This document shows positions 63,440 through 64,000 of a stretch of DNA of 64,000 nucleotides, one piece after another. A program made the position numbers and the translations under genes. Source of the DNA: an uncultured Pirellulaceae bacterium (GTDB taxonomy: Bacteria > Planctomycetota > Planctomycetia > Pirellulales > Pirellulaceae); contig CALHPU010000075.1 in NCBI GenBank assembly GCA_938036435.1, positions 1 to 64,000 on the forward strand, written 5' to 3'. Position 1 is the stretch's first letter. The number at the start of each line of letters is the position of its first letter. The notes under the pieces were generated by a model. The model was not told the origin of the DNA and ran no database searches. It saw only the letters and a program-made list of their open reading frames with translations.

Positions 63440-63532
63440 GTCAATCGATCAGTCATAGTAAACGTTCATCTAGCAGTCGTCTCAGGCTACCGAGGGTAGA
63501 CGACGCGCCCGCACTGACATCAGGCTATCGAA

Positions 63533-64000
63533 ATGAATCTCCGGAAACAACTCCTGGTGACAAACTCGCGCAACAACGCAGACGTCGTGATGGCCCACGT
63601 TCGAAATCATCCAGAATCTCTCTCGGAATTGATGGCTTGTTTCTTCAGCGATGAGGTCGTCGTCGCACAGCGCGCTGCTCAGGTTGTCGGCGATATCGGA
63701 CGAGCCGCTCCGGAATCACTCGCGCCATGGTGGAGCGATATGGTCGATGCGTCCTCCAATCCTGTCCATCAATCCATTCGCCGCAATGTGACGCGTTACT
63801 TTAGCGAATTGGAGCTTAAACTGCCGAAAAAACTGGAAAGCAAATTGGTCGACAACTGTATAAAATTTGTCGCCGACCCAAACGAAGGCGTCGCGATCGC
63901 CGCATTCTCCATGAGCTTCGTCGCCGACCGCGCTGCACAATATCCACAACACGCGCAACGGCTTCAACGCGTCCTAGTTCGATTGCTTCCCGGACGCCCG
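63533..64000 (+). CDS. HEAT-repeat-like protein, cut by the window edge
   Basis: The frame is open from ATG 63533 to the last base (156 codons, no stop). The visible part is soluble and made of paired amphipathic helices with Asp/Asn-Ala loops (NADVVMAHVRNHPESL, VVVAQRAAQVVGDIG, GVAIAAFSMSFVADRA), the shape of HEAT repeats. No catalytic motif. The real length and function lie beyond the window. Confidence 0.7.
   Translation, partial: MNLRKQLLVTNSRNNADVVMAHVRNHPESLSELMACFFSDEVVVAQRAAQVVGDIGRAAPESLAPWWSDMVDASSNPVHQSIRRNVTRYFSELELKLPKKLESKLVDNCIKFVADPNEGVAIAAFSMSFVADRAAQYPQHAQRLQRVLVRLLPGRP

Overview
The window looks like chromosomal DNA of a planctomycete, most likely of the Pirellulaceae (Rhodopirellula/Blastopirellula type). 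The basis is the gene content. There is a DUF1559 protein with a prepilin-type N-terminus and a C-terminal H-x9-DG motif. An ECF sigma factor is paired with a membrane Ser/Thr kinase that carries a zinc-finger N-terminus. There is also a formylglycine sulfatase, FloA, a squalene-hopene-type cyclase, long coiled-coil secreted proteins, and many palindromic intergenic repeats. No rRNA, intact tRNA, CRISPR array or intact insertion sequence was seen.

Layout. 1-1.5 kb: gene-poor DNA ending at a tRNA-Asp 3' fragment plus its terminator, read here as the far end of an integrated element that lies to the left. 1.9-6.8 kb: a secreted Lys-rich protein, a thioesterase, an SDR/6-pyruvoyl-tetrahydropterin synthase pair, coaD and a small membrane protein. 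7.2-10 kb: a TLPAR-repeat lipoprotein and a Cys-rich repeat protein. 10-18.9 kb: a divergent planctomycete protein, then a same-strand run of a HemD-HemE fusion, an N-formylglutamate amidohydrolase-like protein, a squalene-hopene-type cyclase, a DUF116-polyprenyl synthase fusion and a chorismate-lyase-like protein. 19-22.8 kb: a DUF3311/sodium-solute symporter pair and an SF1 helicase. 22.9-29.2 kb: a PanB-like protein, divergent from a GntR(YtrA)/ABC transporter operon.

29.5-35.2 kb: a HEAT-like membrane protein, two CCFG-motif paralogues, and a BtaA/BtaB pair predicted to make betaine lipid. 35.2-43.2 kb: a nested palindrome, SufS, the ECF sigma/kinase pair, a 3-hydroxyisobutyrate-dehydrogenase-like gene, a small Pro-rich gene and FloA. 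Two gene remnants flank the sigma/kinase pair and show that a two-gene block was once duplicated and then broken. 43.3-53.2 kb: a DUF6263-like protein, a Gfo/Idh/MocA oxidoreductase, a planctomycete protein, a sulfatase, a Tsp-like S41 protease and an FHA/AAA+ regulator with an altered GAFTGA loop. 53.2-57.4 kb: an MscS channel preceded by a separate periplasmic coiled-coil protein, resembling a split MscK. 57.7-63.4 kb: a LacI regulator with a candidate palindromic operator, divergent from a DUF1559/lipoprotein/GPH-transporter operon, then an amino acid permease. The right edge cuts a HEAT-like gene.

Most of the window is ordinary chromosome. The points most worth a second look are the tandem-domain eukaryote-type PTPS, the terpenoid-like run, the metal-ligand-less PanB homologue, the betaine-lipid genes, the split MscK, the duplication scar around the sigma/kinase pair and the dispersed palindrome families. 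All function calls come from reading motifs; no database search was run.
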